Assembly: GCA_040119125.1 (NCBI GenBank)
Contig: JBEDTR010000017.1
Coordinates: 395,809-459,808 of the forward strand
Direction: 5' to 3'
DNA from: Pacificitalea sp040119125
GTDB taxonomy: Bacteria; Pseudomonadota; Alphaproteobacteria; Rhodobacterales; Rhodobacteraceae
DNA: 64,000 bases
The notes under the pieces are model-generated. The model saw only the letters and a list, made by a program, of their open reading frames with translations, was not told where the DNA came from and did not search any database. Positions 51,092-60,224 of the stretch are shown piece after piece (positions within the stretch are counted from its first letter, which is position 1; each line of letters opens with the position of its first letter). The translations under genes were made by a program, and so were the position numbers.

Positions 51092-51768
51092 GCCGCGCGG
51101 CCACCGATCTGCTCATAGGCGCGGTTGATGCGGATCAGGCGCTGCTCCGCCATCTTCACCGCTTCCTCCGGCAGACCCCGCGCCAGCAACCGGTCGGGAT
51201 GGTTGTCGCGCACCAATTGCCGCCACGCGCGGCGGATATCCTCGGGCGCGGTGCCCGGCTCCACCCCCAGCACGTCATGCGGATCGGGGGACTGGCCCGT
51301 CACCAGCCGCGAGCGCAGCCTGCGATACTGCACCTCGTCAAAGCCAAAGATTTCAGCCACCCGCGCCAGAAACGCATCCTCGGCGGGGTGGAAACTGCCA
51401 TCGGCCACGGCGATGTAGAACAGCCCCTCCAGCAGATCCGACAGCGCCTCATGCCCGGTCTCGAACATGCCGCCAATGCGCGCGGCGTAGGTCTCGAACC
51501 CCGCAACATCGCGGCGGGCAAGGTTGAACACCCGCGCCGCATTGTCGAGTTCGCTGTCAGGGATGGTAAAGATCTGGCGAAACGCCATGACCTCATCGCG
51601 GGTGACGGTGCCATCGGCCTTGGCCATCTTGGCGCCCAGCGCGATCACCGCAATGGTAAACCCGACCGAGCGTTCGGGCGGCGTGCGCAGCCGCTCGAAA
51701 ATGGTCGAGAGCCCCTCTCCCTGCGTGAGAGCGGCAATGGCGTCAGCGATGCGGGTCCAGATCGACAT
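51088..51768 (-). CDS. TerB-like and DnaJ-domain protein (soluble DjlA-like)
   Basis: The 226-residue protein has a TerB-like helical domain from about 35 to 145 (FTIAVIALGAKMAKADGTVT, FYIAVADGSFHPAEDAFLAR). A J domain occupies the C-terminus with His-Pro-Asp at 190-192 (LVRDNHPDRL). This is the DjlA cytoplasmic architecture without the N-terminal membrane helix. It would stimulate DnaK on particular clients. Translational coupling with the EEP protein suggests a shared task. Confidence 0.92.
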   Translation of the reverse strand: MSIWTRIADAIAALTQGEGLSTIFERLRTPPERSVGFTIAVIALGAKMAKADGTVTRDEVMAFRQIFTIPDSELDNAARVFNLARRDVAGFETYAARIGGMFETGHEALSDLLEGLFYIAVADGSFHPAEDAFLARVAEIFGFDEVQYRRLRSRLVTGQSPDPHDVLGVEPGTAPEDIRRAWRQLVRDNHPDRLLARGLPEEAVKMAEQRLIRINRAYEQIGGRAA

Positions 51769-51891
51769 AAGGTGACCTTAAACCGGGTGCGCGCCGGTGT
51801 CAGGCGGATTGCAGCGCCCTGACGCGGTGCTGATATTTGTTACCGCCCCCCAGCCCGCAGCCGCAGCACGGGGCCTGTCATCCGCACGGTT

Positions 51892-52461
51892 TCACAGCAT
51901 TTTCTGCATCAGGTCCAGATCGATCCAACGCCCGAACTTGAACCCCACCTGCGGCAGTCGCGCAATATGGGCAAAGCCCAGCGCGGCGTGGAATGCCCGG
52001 CCTGCCGGGTTCTCCCCACTGACCCCGGCCATCATCGAATCCACCCCTTCGGCACGGGCGTGATCCAGCATGACCGCCATCAACGCCCGCCCCACCCCGC
52101 GCCCGCGCCCCTGTGGTGCAAGCAGGATCGAATGTTCCTTTGTATGGGCATAGCCCGGCCCGCCGCGAAACGGGAAATAGGTGGCATAGCCCAGCAGCCT
52201 GCCCTCATGTTCCGCCACCCAGTGGGTCTGCCCCCCGGCCAGCAGCGCACCGATCATCAGCGCGTCTTTCGGCGCGGTGGTAAAGGTGATCGTCGTGTCG
52301 CGGATCATCGGATTGATCAGCTCGGCCAGTCCGGCGCAGTCGGGCATTCTGGCGGGGCGGATCGTGCAGGGCGCGGCGCTCGGCTCTGGCGCGCTATTCG
52401 AGTCGCTGCTCTGCGGGGCACCGCTTTGGGGGGCACGGCTTTGAGAGACGGGGTCTGGCAT
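51892..52461 (-). CDS. GNAT family N-acetyltransferase (phosphinothricin acetyltransferase-like)
   Basis: The 189-residue acetyltransferase has TIRPARMPDCAGLAELIN at the start of the fold, the acetyl-CoA loop LLAPQGRGRGVGRALM and the tail VGFKFGRWIDLDLMQ typical of the PAT/Bar group, which acetylates phosphinothricin or methionine sulfoximine. The native substrate is not known. The ATG at 52461 was chosen over a frame start 183 bp upstream; the first 35 residues are still a low-complexity Ser/Ala/Pro stretch. Confidence 0.88.
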   Translation of the reverse strand: MPDPVSQSRAPQSGAPQSSDSNSAPEPSAAPCTIRPARMPDCAGLAELINPMIRDTTITFTTAPKDALMIGALLAGGQTHWVAEHEGRLLGYATYFPFRGGPGYAHTKEHSILLAPQGRGRGVGRALMAVMLDHARAEGVDSMMAGVSGENPAGRAFHAALGFAHIARLPQVGFKFGRWIDLDLMQKML

Positions 52462-52642
52462 GGCGTTCTGATCCTTGGGGTCTGCCTGCGCAGGATTGCG
52501 GCCTGCGCGCGCGGGGCGCAAGTCTGCGATGGCGCGCGCCTGCCCCGCCTTGCCCGTCTGGCCCCCTTGCCCCGACCCGCCGCTTGCCCGACACGCGCCT
52601 TTCGCGTAACTGCGTTGACGCAATATAACAGAGGGTCCCCCC

Positions 52643-53983
52643 ATGCGCCTGAGCCGTTACTTCCTGCCGGTCCTGAAGGAAACTCCGGCCGACGCCCAGA
52701 TCGTCAGCCACCGCTACATGCTGCGCGCCGGGATGATCCGGCAGCAGGCCGCGGGGATCTATTCGTGGCTGCCGCTGGGCTACAAGGTGCTGAAACGCAT
52801 CGAACAGATCGTCCATGAGGAACAGCAGCGCGCCGGTCACATCCCGCTGCTGATGCCGACGCTGCAACCTGCCAGCCTCTGGCAGGAATCGGGCCGCTAT
52901 GACGCCTATGGGCCGGAAATGCTCCGCGTGCGGGACCGCCACGACCGCGACATGCTTTATGGGCCCACCAATGAGGAGATGATCACCGACATCTTCCGCG
53001 GCCATGTCGCAAGCTACCGCGACCTGCCGCTGACGCTCTATCATATCCAGTGGAAATTCCGCGATGAGATCCGCCCCCGTTTCGGCGTGATGCGAGGCCG
53101 CGAATTCTACATGAAGGACGGCTATAACTTTGATCTCACGAAGGAAGACGCGCTGCATGCCTATAACCGGCATCTCGTGACCTACCTGCGCACCTATGAG
53201 CGGATGGGCCTTCAGGCGATCCCAATGCGCGCCGATAGCGGCCCCATCGGCGGCGATGACACGCATGAATTCCTCGTGCTGGCGGAGACCGGCGAATCGG
53301 AGGTCTTCTACGACGCTGCCGTCACCGACATCCGGCTGGGCGCACGCGATATCGACTATGACGACAAGGCGCAGTGTCAGGCCGTGATGGAGGAATTCAC
53401 CGAGCTTTACGCCCGCACGGATGAGACCCACATTGCCGATGAATTCGCGCAGGTGCCCGAAGAGCGTCAGCGCAGCGCCCGCGGCATCGAGGTCGGCCAA
53501 ATCTTCTATTTCGGGACCAAATATTCCGAAGCCATGGGCGCCACCGTCGCCACCCCCGAGGGCGAGCGTGTGCCCGTCCACATGGGCAGCCACGGCATTG
53601 GCGTCAGCCGTCTGGTCGGCGCGATCATCGAGGCCAGCCACGACGACAAAGGCATCATCTGGCCCGAAGGCGTGACCCCGTTCCATGCGGGCATCGTCAA
53701 CCTCAAGCAGGGCGACGCGGAGGCAGACAAGGCCTGCGAAGACCTCTACGCCGCGCTGGAAGCCGCCGGTCTGGAGCCGCTCTATGACGACCGGTCCGAG
53801 CGCGCAGGCGCCAAATTCGCCACCATGGACCTGATCGGTCTGCCGTGGCGCATCACCGTCGGCCCGCGCGGGTTGAAAAACGGCGTGGTCGAACTGACCT
53901 CCCGCCGCACCGGCGAGAGCGAAGAACTCGCCCCCGAAGTCGCGATCAGCCGCCTGATCGAGATCTACGCCGGAAAGCTCTGA
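52643..53983 (+). CDS. proS: prolyl-tRNA synthetase, short alphaproteobacterial form
   Basis: The 446-residue class IIa synthetase charges tRNA-Pro. Motif 2 is IQWKFRDEIRPRFGVMRGRE, the proline-binding MKDGYNFD follows, and motif 3 is VHMGSHGIGVSRLVGAIIE. It is about 120 residues shorter than E. coli ProRS because the editing (INS) domain between motifs 2 and 3 is missing, the usual state in alphaproteobacteria, where a free-standing editing protein may compensate. The start overlaps the leader of the divergent acetyltransferase frame. Confidence 0.97.
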   Translation: MRLSRYFLPVLKETPADAQIVSHRYMLRAGMIRQQAAGIYSWLPLGYKVLKRIEQIVHEEQQRAGHIPLLMPTLQPASLWQESGRYDAYGPEMLRVRDRHDRDMLYGPTNEEMITDIFRGHVASYRDLPLTLYHIQWKFRDEIRPRFGVMRGREFYMKDGYNFDLTKEDALHAYNRHLVTYLRTYERMGLQAIPMRADSGPIGGDDTHEFLVLAETGESEVFYDAAVTDIRLGARDIDYDDKAQCQAVMEEFTELYARTDETHIADEFAQVPEERQRSARGIEVGQIFYFGTKYSEAMGATVATPEGERVPVHMGSHGIGVSRLVGAIIEASHDDKGIIWPEGVTPFHAGIVNLKQGDAEADKACEDLYAALEAAGLEPLYDDRSERAGAKFATMDLIGLPWRITVGPRGLKNGVVELTSRRTGESEELAPEVAISRLIEIYAGKL

Positions 53984-54009
53984 TAGCCGCGCGCGGGGGC
54001 CAACGCCCC

Positions 54010-54077
54010 CGCGCCCCCCGCCAGTCGAAGTCCGCACCCCCGCCCGCGACCAAGGCCGCAGGCCGCGCGTGCAGGCT
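54010..54077 (-). repeat. 205-bp repeat, truncated copy
   Basis: Read on minus, the unit begins AGCCTGC and jumps directly to the second-stem block (GCGCGGCCTGCGGCCTTGG, then TCGCGGGCGGGGGTGCG). The central part of about 130 bp is missing. The outer boundary is approximate. Confidence 0.65.
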
Positions 54078-54284
54078 CACGTTACGCTCTCCAGCCATCC
54101 CCAAAGCCGCCCTAGTGGCTACGCACCATCGCCAGCGACCAAGGCCGCAGGCCGCGCGGGCGAGCTCCTGCCCGTCCCCGCGGGCTGGCGCTTTCACACC
54201 TCGCGCTGACCTTACAGCGGGGGGGTATGTGGTGAGCATAAAGCACCCCGCTCCGGCGTTGATGCGCCACCCCACGGGCAGGCT
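54078..54284 (-). repeat. 205-bp repeat, copy 5 (inverted)
   Basis: Read on minus, it starts AGCCTGCCCGTGGGGTGGCG and keeps GTGCTTTATG, GGTCAGCGCGAGGTG and AAAGCGCCAGCCCGCGGGGA. CGGGCAGG and CTCGCCCGCGCGGCC follow. Its length of 207 bp and block order match the array at 15.7-16.5 kb, 38 kb away. Confidence 0.88.
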
Positions 54285-54313
54285 CACGTTGCGCCCGCCA
54301 TGCGGCTCCAATG

Positions 54314-55480
54314 TCACCCTGCTGCGGGCATCCGGCGCTCCACGATCTCGGCCCACCATGAGCAGCCGACCGGGATCGCCTCATCGTTGAAATTGTAGCG
54401 TGGGTTATGCACGGGGGCGGTGTCGCCATTGCCGACAAGGATATAGGCGCCGGGGCGTTCCTCCAGCATATAGGCAAAATCCTCGCCGCCCATGATCAGT
54501 TCGGCCTCCGCGCAATCGCCTGCCACCGCGCGCGCCACTTCGGCGGCAAATTCGGTCTGGGCCCCGTGGTTCACCATCACCGGATAGCCGGGGATGTAAT
54601 TCACCTGCGCCTGCGCGCCGAACACCCGCGCCTGCGCTTCCGCGATCTCGGCCATGCGCTGGGCCGCCTGCTTGCGCACCTTTGCATCCAGCGTGCGGAT
54701 CGTGCCTTTCAGCTTCACCTGCTGCGGCAGCACATTAAACGCGGTCGAGCTGCTCTCAATGCTGGTCACCGACACCACCGCATGTTCCACCGGATCGACA
54801 CTGCGGCTGACGATGCTTTGCAGCGCGATCACGATATGGGCGGCGGTGACATTGCTGTCCACGGCTTCATGCGGCTTGGCGGCGTGACCGCCCTGCCCCT
54901 CGACGACGATCTCGAACTGGTCGGTCGCGGCAAAGAACGGACCCGGCCGGATCGCGAAACTGCCCTGCGGCAGGCCGGGCCAATTATGCATGCCGTAGAC
55001 CTCCTGAATGCCGAAGCGCTCCATCAGCCCGTCCTCGCACATCTCGCGCCCGCCGCCGCCGCCCTCTTCGGCGGGTTGGAAGATCACCACGCAAGTGCCA
55101 TCGAAATTCCGCGTCTCGCACAGATATTGCGCAGCCCCCAGCAGCATCGCGGTATGCCCATCATGGCCGCAAGCATGCATCGCGCCCGGCGTGGTGGACG
55201 CATAATCCAGACCCGTCTGTTCGGTCAGTGGCAGCGCGTCCATATCGGCGCGCAGCCCCACCACCTTGCCAGACGCATCCTGTTTGCCCCGGATCACACC
55301 GACCACACCGGTGCGCCCCAAACCTTCGACCACATCGTCACAGCCGAAAGCGCGCAGCAATTCCGCCACCCGCGCCGAGGTGCGGTGCGTCTCATAAAGG
55401 ATCTCTGGATGGGCGTGGAAATCGCGCCGCCAGCCGGTGATCTCGGCATGACGTTCGGCAAAGCTGTTCTTGATCGGCAT
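54314..55480 (-). CDS. M20 family amidohydrolase (HipO/AmaA-like)
   Basis: The 388-residue dinuclear metallohydrolase removes acyl groups from N-acyl amino acids such as hippurate. Metal ligands are seen in MHACGHDGHTAMLLGAA and QPAEEGGGGG, and VYGMHNWPGLPQGSF and MGGEDFAYML complete the M20D pattern. RRDFHAHPEILYETHRTS is the usual start. It faces proS across the repeat. The true substrate is open. Confidence 0.94.
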   Translation of the reverse strand: MPIKNSFAERHAEITGWRRDFHAHPEILYETHRTSARVAELLRAFGCDDVVEGLGRTGVVGVIRGKQDASGKVVGLRADMDALPLTEQTGLDYASTTPGAMHACGHDGHTAMLLGAAQYLCETRNFDGTCVVIFQPAEEGGGGGREMCEDGLMERFGIQEVYGMHNWPGLPQGSFAIRPGPFFAATDQFEIVVEGQGGHAAKPHEAVDSNVTAAHIVIALQSIVSRSVDPVEHAVVSVTSIESSSTAFNVLPQQVKLKGTIRTLDAKVRKQAAQRMAEIAEAQARVFGAQAQVNYIPGYPVMVNHGAQTEFAAEVARAVAGDCAEAELIMGGEDFAYMLEERPGAYILVGNGDTAPVHNPRYNFNDEAIPVGCSWWAEIVERRMPAAG

Positions 55481-56148
55481 CGGTGCGTTCCTGCATGGGG
55501 GCTGACCGGGGGCTGGATCGGCGCGACACGCGCGCTCAGGCCGGCGACCGGCGATGATCCGCCCCCTGATCCGGCGAGATGATTTCCCGGCTGAGACTGC
55601 TAAGAGGACGCGCGAAGGTCAACCCGCCCCCCCGGTGCCGCGCCTGTGCCCCAAGGTCAATCAGGCGCCTCCGCGTGGTCCGTAGGGCGATGAGAATTCC
55701 GCAAGACGCTCAGTTGATATTTGCGCCGCCTTCGGAACCGGGACCGCAACGGCTCACCGCTTAAAGGCTGTTCATGCCATTGCAGCGCTTCCCCACCGGT
55801 AATGGCCCCCGCCGTCCGTGGCTGGTGCAGCACCTCCCGACCATCGAAATGGCGGCGGGCCCGAGGATCAGACCTCCATCACATTGAAACTGAAGCATAG
55901 CCTTCTGTGGTCCGATCGCACCGTCCCGCAGGCTGGCTGCCACCAGACCAAAAGACGCAGGTTCGACCAACGATTATGCCCTCACCCCACCGCGCAACGC
56001 CGCACGCATGGCACGCCAAACCTGCTCCCTCCCACGCCCGCACCCAAGCCTCGCGCGCGCCCACCCCCGGCCCCGCCCCCCTTGCACAGCCTGCGTTGCG
56101 GCGCATATGAGAGGCCGTCCCTGCCAATTGCCGCCCGGAGCCTGCCCC
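55481..56148. other. 668-bp stretch without a supported gene
   Basis: The leftmost 90 bp probably hold the M20 promoter. Around 55760-55975 a less GC-rich segment carries short open frames on both strands (for example a 69-codon minus frame) that I do not recognise; it could be a gene or transposon remnant. The rest is pyrimidine-rich and featureless. Confidence 0.45.
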
Positions 56149-57219
56149 ATGTATGAAACGCTCGGTTTCACCGCCCTTACCCCGCGCGGGGCCAGCCTGA
56201 TCCTTGGACTCGTCTTGGGCGTTGTCTTCGGCATCCTCGCGCAGCGCACGCGGTTCTGTTTCCGGCGCTCCGTGGCGGGCGCGCGGGACGAGAGACGCTC
56301 GGCGGCGGGGGTCTGGCTCACCGCGCTTGGCGTCGCGGTGCTGGGCACTCAGATTGCAGTGGCGCTGGGGTGGATCTCATTTGCCGATCATCGCTTCACC
56401 GCGCCCGATCTGCCATGGCTGGCGCTGTCGCTGGGCGGGCTTTTGTTCGGGGCGGGCATGGTGCTGACACGGGGCTGCGTGTCGCGTTTGGCGGTGCTGG
56501 GCGGCGGCGGAAACCTGCGCGCGCTGAGCGTTCTGGTGATTTTCGCCGTCGTGGCCCATGCCACGCTGAAAGGCGTGCTGGCCCCCCTGCGCATCGCCCT
56601 TGGCGGTCCGACGCTGCCGCTGGGTGAGGTCACGACGCTGGGCGATCTGCCGGGCGGCGCGCTGCTTTGGGCGGCGCTGATCGCGGCGGGCTGCGCATTT
56701 GTCGCGGCGCGCTCCGGCAACCGCGTCGGCACGCTGATCATGGCGGCGCTGATCGGCCTGCTGCCGGTGCTGGGCTGGGTCGGAACCGGCTATGTGCTTT
56801 ATGACGAATTCGACCCCATCGCGATGGAAAGCCTGACCTTCACCCTGCCCTCTGCCGAAATGCTGTTCTGGCTTGTCGCGTCCAGCTCCATTCCCGCAGG
56901 GTTTGGCGTCGGGTTGGTCGGCGGCACTCTGGCGGGCGCGTTCGTCGCGGCGCTGCTTGCGCGCGAACTGCAATGGGCCAGCTTCGAGACCCCACGCCAG
57001 ACCGGGCGCTATGCCCTCGGCGCGGCGCTGATGGGTGTGGGTGGGGTGCTTGCGGGCGGCTGCACGCTCGGCGCGGGCCTGTCGGGCGTGCCGACATTGG
57101 CCTTCTCCGCGATCCTTGCGATCCTGTGCATCGCGCTTGGCGGCGCGCTCACCGTGCGGCTGGTCGATCACCGGCGCGGCGAGGCAGGCGACGGGCGGCT
57201 GGCCGCCCGCGCCTCCTGA
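56149..57219 (+). CDS. YeeE/YedE family transporter (sulfur-compound type)
   Basis: The 356-residue membrane protein has about ten hydrophobic segments. The three cysteine-containing blocks of the family are RTRFCFRRSV, LTRGCVSRLAVLGGGGNLRA and AGGCTLGAGLSG. Family members such as TsuA carry thiosulfate through a chain of cysteines. A TusA-type partner is not adjacent; the only one in the window is at 18.8 kb. The ATG at 56149 follows CCCGGAGCCTGCC. The C-terminus faces the sugar dehydrogenase gene. Confidence 0.9.
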   Translation: MYETLGFTALTPRGASLILGLVLGVVFGILAQRTRFCFRRSVAGARDERRSAAGVWLTALGVAVLGTQIAVALGWISFADHRFTAPDLPWLALSLGGLLFGAGMVLTRGCVSRLAVLGGGGNLRALSVLVIFAVVAHATLKGVLAPLRIALGGPTLPLGEVTTLGDLPGGALLWAALIAAGCAFVAARSGNRVGTLIMAALIGLLPVLGWVGTGYVLYDEFDPIAMESLTFTLPSAEMLFWLVASSSIPAGFGVGLVGGTLAGAFVAALLARELQWASFETPRQTGRYALGAALMGVGGVLAGGCTLGAGLSGVPTLAFSAILAILCIALGGALTVRLVDHRRGEAGDGRLAARAS

Positions 57220-57237
57220 TCGGGACAGACGGGGCGC

Positions 57238-58479
57238 TTAGCCCTCGGGCGTCACCCGGATCAACGCGCCGTTTTCCTTATCGGTCAAGACGAGGATCGC
57301 GCCATCCGGGGCGATCTCGACATCGCGCACCCGGCCCAGATCGCCGAGGTAGCGCGCCTCACCGGTGACGTTGGTGCCCTCCATCTGGAGGCGCACCAGC
57401 CCGCCAGGATTGAGCGAGGCGGCGATGACGTCGCCCTCCCAACCCGCGAACATGTCACCCTCGTAGAAGGTGAACCCGCCCGGCGCGATCACCGGGTCCC
57501 AGTAGTAGCGCGGCTCGGCAAAGCCTTCGGCCCGCGCGGTCCCGCTGCCGACCGGATCGCCGGAATAGCGGATGCCGTAGCTGACCACGGGCCAGCCATA
57601 GTTCAGCCCGGGCTCGATCAGGTTCAACTCATCGCCCCCTTTCGGCCCATGCTCCAGCGTCCAGAGCTTACCCGTCTCCGGGTCCAGCGCCGCGCCCTGA
57701 ATATTGCGATGGCCCAGCGTGTAGATCGTGTCGATCGCGGCCTCATCGCTGACAAACGGATTGTCCTCCGGCGCATCGCCCTCAGGCGTGACGCGGATCA
57801 CCTTGCCGTAGCTCATATCCAGCTGCTGGGCGTTATCGCGCTCCGCCATGGAGGAATGTTCCCCCGTGGTGATCCACACATGATCGCCATCCGGCACGAT
57901 GCGCGAGCCGTAATGCTTCGTCGTGGGCGACGGCGGATCCTGCACGAAGATATCGGTCAACTCAGTCAGGCTGGTCATGTCCTCGGACAGCACCGCACGG
58001 GCGGCGGCAGTGGCGGACTGCCCCTCGCCCATCGGCTTGGCATAGGTCAGGTAGACCACGCGGCTGTCGGCAAAATCGGGCGCCAGCGCCACGTCGAGCA
58101 TCCCGCCCTGCCCCTGTGCCACCACCTCCGGCACGCCGGTGATCGGATCGGACAACTCGCCCTCGGCGGTGATGCGGCGCAGACGACCCGCGCGTTCGGT
58201 CACCAGATAGCTGTCATCGGGCAGCACCGCGATGCCCCAGGGATGCACCAGCCCATCGACGACCGTTTCCGCAACCGGCGTAAGCGGTGTCTCATCCATC
58301 GGCGTCGCCGCGCGGGTCTGGCCCTCAAACCCCGGTTTGAAATCGGCATTGGCAGGGCCAAAGCCCGGTTGCTGCGCCGCCAGAGGCAATGCGCCCAGCA
58401 GCAGGGTCGCCACCGGCAGGGTCAGGCGAATGGTGGTGGTGCGGATCGGGGCGGTTCGAGGCGTCACGGCACGGGTCAT
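57238..58479 (-). CDS. PQQ-dependent sugar dehydrogenase family (aldose dehydrogenase, YliI-like)
   Basis: The 413-residue protein has a signal peptide (TLPVATLLLGALPLAAQQ) and a six-bladed propeller. VDGLVHPWGIAVLPDDSYL is the opening blade. YGSRIVPDGDHVWITTGEH contains the Arg/His of the PQQ site, and LGHRNIQGAALDPETGKLW, EHGPKGGDELNLIEPGLNYG complete it. It probably oxidises aldoses in the periplasm with PQQ, which the cell may take up. The ATG at 58479 follows AAGGAGCCTTGTCG. Confidence 0.93.
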   Translation of the reverse strand: MTRAVTPRTAPIRTTTIRLTLPVATLLLGALPLAAQQPGFGPANADFKPGFEGQTRAATPMDETPLTPVAETVVDGLVHPWGIAVLPDDSYLVTERAGRLRRITAEGELSDPITGVPEVVAQGQGGMLDVALAPDFADSRVVYLTYAKPMGEGQSATAAARAVLSEDMTSLTELTDIFVQDPPSPTTKHYGSRIVPDGDHVWITTGEHSSMAERDNAQQLDMSYGKVIRVTPEGDAPEDNPFVSDEAAIDTIYTLGHRNIQGAALDPETGKLWTLEHGPKGGDELNLIEPGLNYGWPVVSYGIRYSGDPVGSGTARAEGFAEPRYYWDPVIAPGGFTFYEGDMFAGWEGDVIAASLNPGGLVRLQMEGTNVTGEARYLGDLGRVRDVEIAPDGAILVLTDKENGALIRVTPEG

Positions 58480-58613
58480 CGACAAGGCTCCTTTTCGAGG
58501 ATGGGGCTTGCCGGGCAAACGTGCCCCGATGCGCCCGCGTTCCACACGCCGCGCTCACGTCCCGGTCAGAATGCCTGCCGCGCGCGAAATTTGAGCATCA
58601 CGACGCCGCCCGC

Positions 58614-59459
58614 TCAGCCCCATTCAGCGCCCAGATCGGCCTGCGCACGGGTGATCCAGTGATCGCGCAGCCATGCGCAGGGCTCGGTATGGCGCAGCAG
58701 ACCGCCGTCAAAGCCGTCCACCGCCTCCGTCATCTTGGGGCGACCGTGAAAACAGACCACACGGGCATTCTCGGGCAGGCGCGGCGGCTTCAGCCAATTC
58801 ATCGGCGGCAGGCGCAGGCAGCCGTGTTTAAAGCTCACCACCTGATCGCCGGGCAGATAGGCAAACGCGCCCTTTTCCTGCGCCAAGGTCGAGGTATAGC
58901 GCTGCTCCGACCCGCGCGCACGTTCCACCGCGCCGGTGGGATCGGCGGCCAGCGTGTCATAAAGCCAGCCATGCGCCGCCGGGTCATAGCGAAACACCGA
59001 GCCATGCCCGGTCTTGCGCCCGCGCCGGGCCTCCACCCAATCGGCGCGCATCGCCACGGTGCCGGGGGCGAAATGCAGGATCTCATCAAGGTTGCCGGTG
59101 ATGACCACATCCAGATCAAAGCCCAGCAGCGGCCCGCGCAGATCGGGGATCAGATCGGGGCGGAACAGCGACACTTTGCGCATCGCGCCCTGCCGATTGG
59201 CCACCGCCAACGCCGCATCCATATCCGCGCGAAACGGCTCTTCGGGCAGCGGCAGCACGTTGATGTCGGGATGCAGCCCCTCGGCATGTTCGGTCATGCA
59301 GAAAAACCGCACCGGCGCAGTCAGGTTACGCCGCACGCCGGAATAAAGTCGGTTCACATATTCGGGTCCAAACAAGCTGCCCCATTTGATGCAGATCGCA
59401 TTGGCCTGCGCAGGCGCGGCGGAAGACGGTTCAAAGGCAGGCTCAGCGGCAGGGGTCAT
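58614..59459 (-). CDS. glycosyltransferase-like protein (GT-A fold)
   Basis: The 281-residue protein has a disordered first 20 residues. CIKWGSLFGPEYVNRLYSGV begins the nucleotide-sugar fold, and LLGFDLDVVITGNLDEI carries the Asp-x-Asp metal motif. WLKPPRLPENARVVCFHGRP closes the domain. No membrane segment is present, so a cytoplasmic enzyme working on polysaccharide or glycolipid precursors is likely. Donor and acceptor are unknown. It stands alone. Confidence 0.8.
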   Translation of the reverse strand: MTPAAEPAFEPSSAAPAQANAICIKWGSLFGPEYVNRLYSGVRRNLTAPVRFFCMTEHAEGLHPDINVLPLPEEPFRADMDAALAVANRQGAMRKVSLFRPDLIPDLRGPLLGFDLDVVITGNLDEILHFAPGTVAMRADWVEARRGRKTGHGSVFRYDPAAHGWLYDTLAADPTGAVERARGSEQRYTSTLAQEKGAFAYLPGDQVVSFKHGCLRLPPMNWLKPPRLPENARVVCFHGRPKMTEAVDGFDGGLLRHTEPCAWLRDHWITRAQADLGAEWG

Positions 59460-59540
59460 GCGGCGCTCCGGGGCGGTGGGGTTGCGGCCTCACTAGCCCG
59501 ATGCGCGGCGCAGGTCGACCCCTGCGCCCTCCGCGCGGCG

Positions 59541-60080
59541 TCAGGCGCCGCGCAGGTCACGCTCCACAGGCCGCGTGGTGCCTGCACATGCAGCGGGACG
59601 TTCGACAAATTCGATGACAGAGCCCCAAGGGCACCGCCCGTAGCGGCCCTGATGCGCGTCTTGAACCCGTGTGCGGATCACCTGCCCGCGCGGGGCAAAC
59701 CCCGTGTCGATCATGCGCCCACCGCCCGCGCGAAAACGCGCAATGGCGGCATCGCGATCCTCGGTGGTGACGCAAAAGCGGCTGACTTCCCAATCACCGA
59801 AATCGGCGGCGATTTCGCGGTGAATGCCCGACAGCTCATAAAGCTCCAGCACCAGCGCGCGACCAATACGCAGACGGCTGACGGCCCGGATCGCGCAATC
59901 CACGGCCTCCTCCGCACCAGCGACGGACTGCCCCTGCGACCGGGTATAAAGAACCTCCGCGCCAAGGGCTTTCATGCAGAATGCGACCGCCGCATCATGG
60001 TCCGGCACAGTCAGCGCGACATGGTCGACATCTGAAATGGCTGCGCCGCGCAATGCGGCACCGTGCTTTGACATAATCAT
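59541..60080 (-). CDS. VOC family (glyoxalase-like) protein
   Basis: The 179-residue protein contains one glyoxalase/dioxygenase-like module pair, with SDVDHVALTVPDHDAAVAFC near the start and GRCPWGSVIEFVERPA at the end. Metal-ligand candidates are the first His (DVDHVALTV) and the final Glu (VIEFVE). The reaction is not evident. The ATG at 60080 follows GGGAGCCCGCCC; one two codons later is also usable. It precedes the hairpin that ends the AhpD-like gene. Confidence 0.85.
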   Translation of the reverse strand: MIMSKHGAALRGAAISDVDHVALTVPDHDAAVAFCMKALGAEVLYTRSQGQSVAGAEEAVDCAIRAVSRLRIGRALVLELYELSGIHREIAADFGDWEVSRFCVTTEDRDAAIARFRAGGGRMIDTGFAPRGQVIRTRVQDAHQGRYGRCPWGSVIEFVERPAACAGTTRPVERDLRGA

Positions 60081-60174
60081 GGGCGGGCTCCCTCTCCTGA
60101 GCCTTAAAGATAAGTCCGGATTGCGCCTAGACCAGAGCCCGCCTGAATTGTCGTGGAAATTTCACAATATGGAA

Positions 60175-60199
60175 GCGGGGCCGATCATGTCGGCCCCGC
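60175..60199 (-). terminator. hairpin after the AhpD-like gene
   Basis: GCGGGGCCGA and TCGGCCCCGC form a perfect 10-bp stem with the loop TCATG. It begins 26 bases after the stop on the minus strand. The U tract is short, so termination is likely but not certain. Confidence 0.6.
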
Positions 60200-60224
60200 C
60201 CGTGTTTTCACCCGATTAAGCGGA

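Larger units (their letters stand above)
53984..54313. repeat. region between proS and the M20 gene with inverted copies of the 205-bp repeat
   Basis: The 330-bp gap between convergent genes contains one full and one partial unit of the family found between ptsP and aspS, both reading on the minus strand. No gene is supported. Open frames through it encode the same peptide pattern as the other array (SCPSPRAGAFTPRADL) and are shadows. Confidence 0.85.

Noticed and set aside
53845..54390. 181-codon plus frame running from the end of proS through the repeat
   Set aside because: It starts inside proS in another frame and its remainder is translated repeat.
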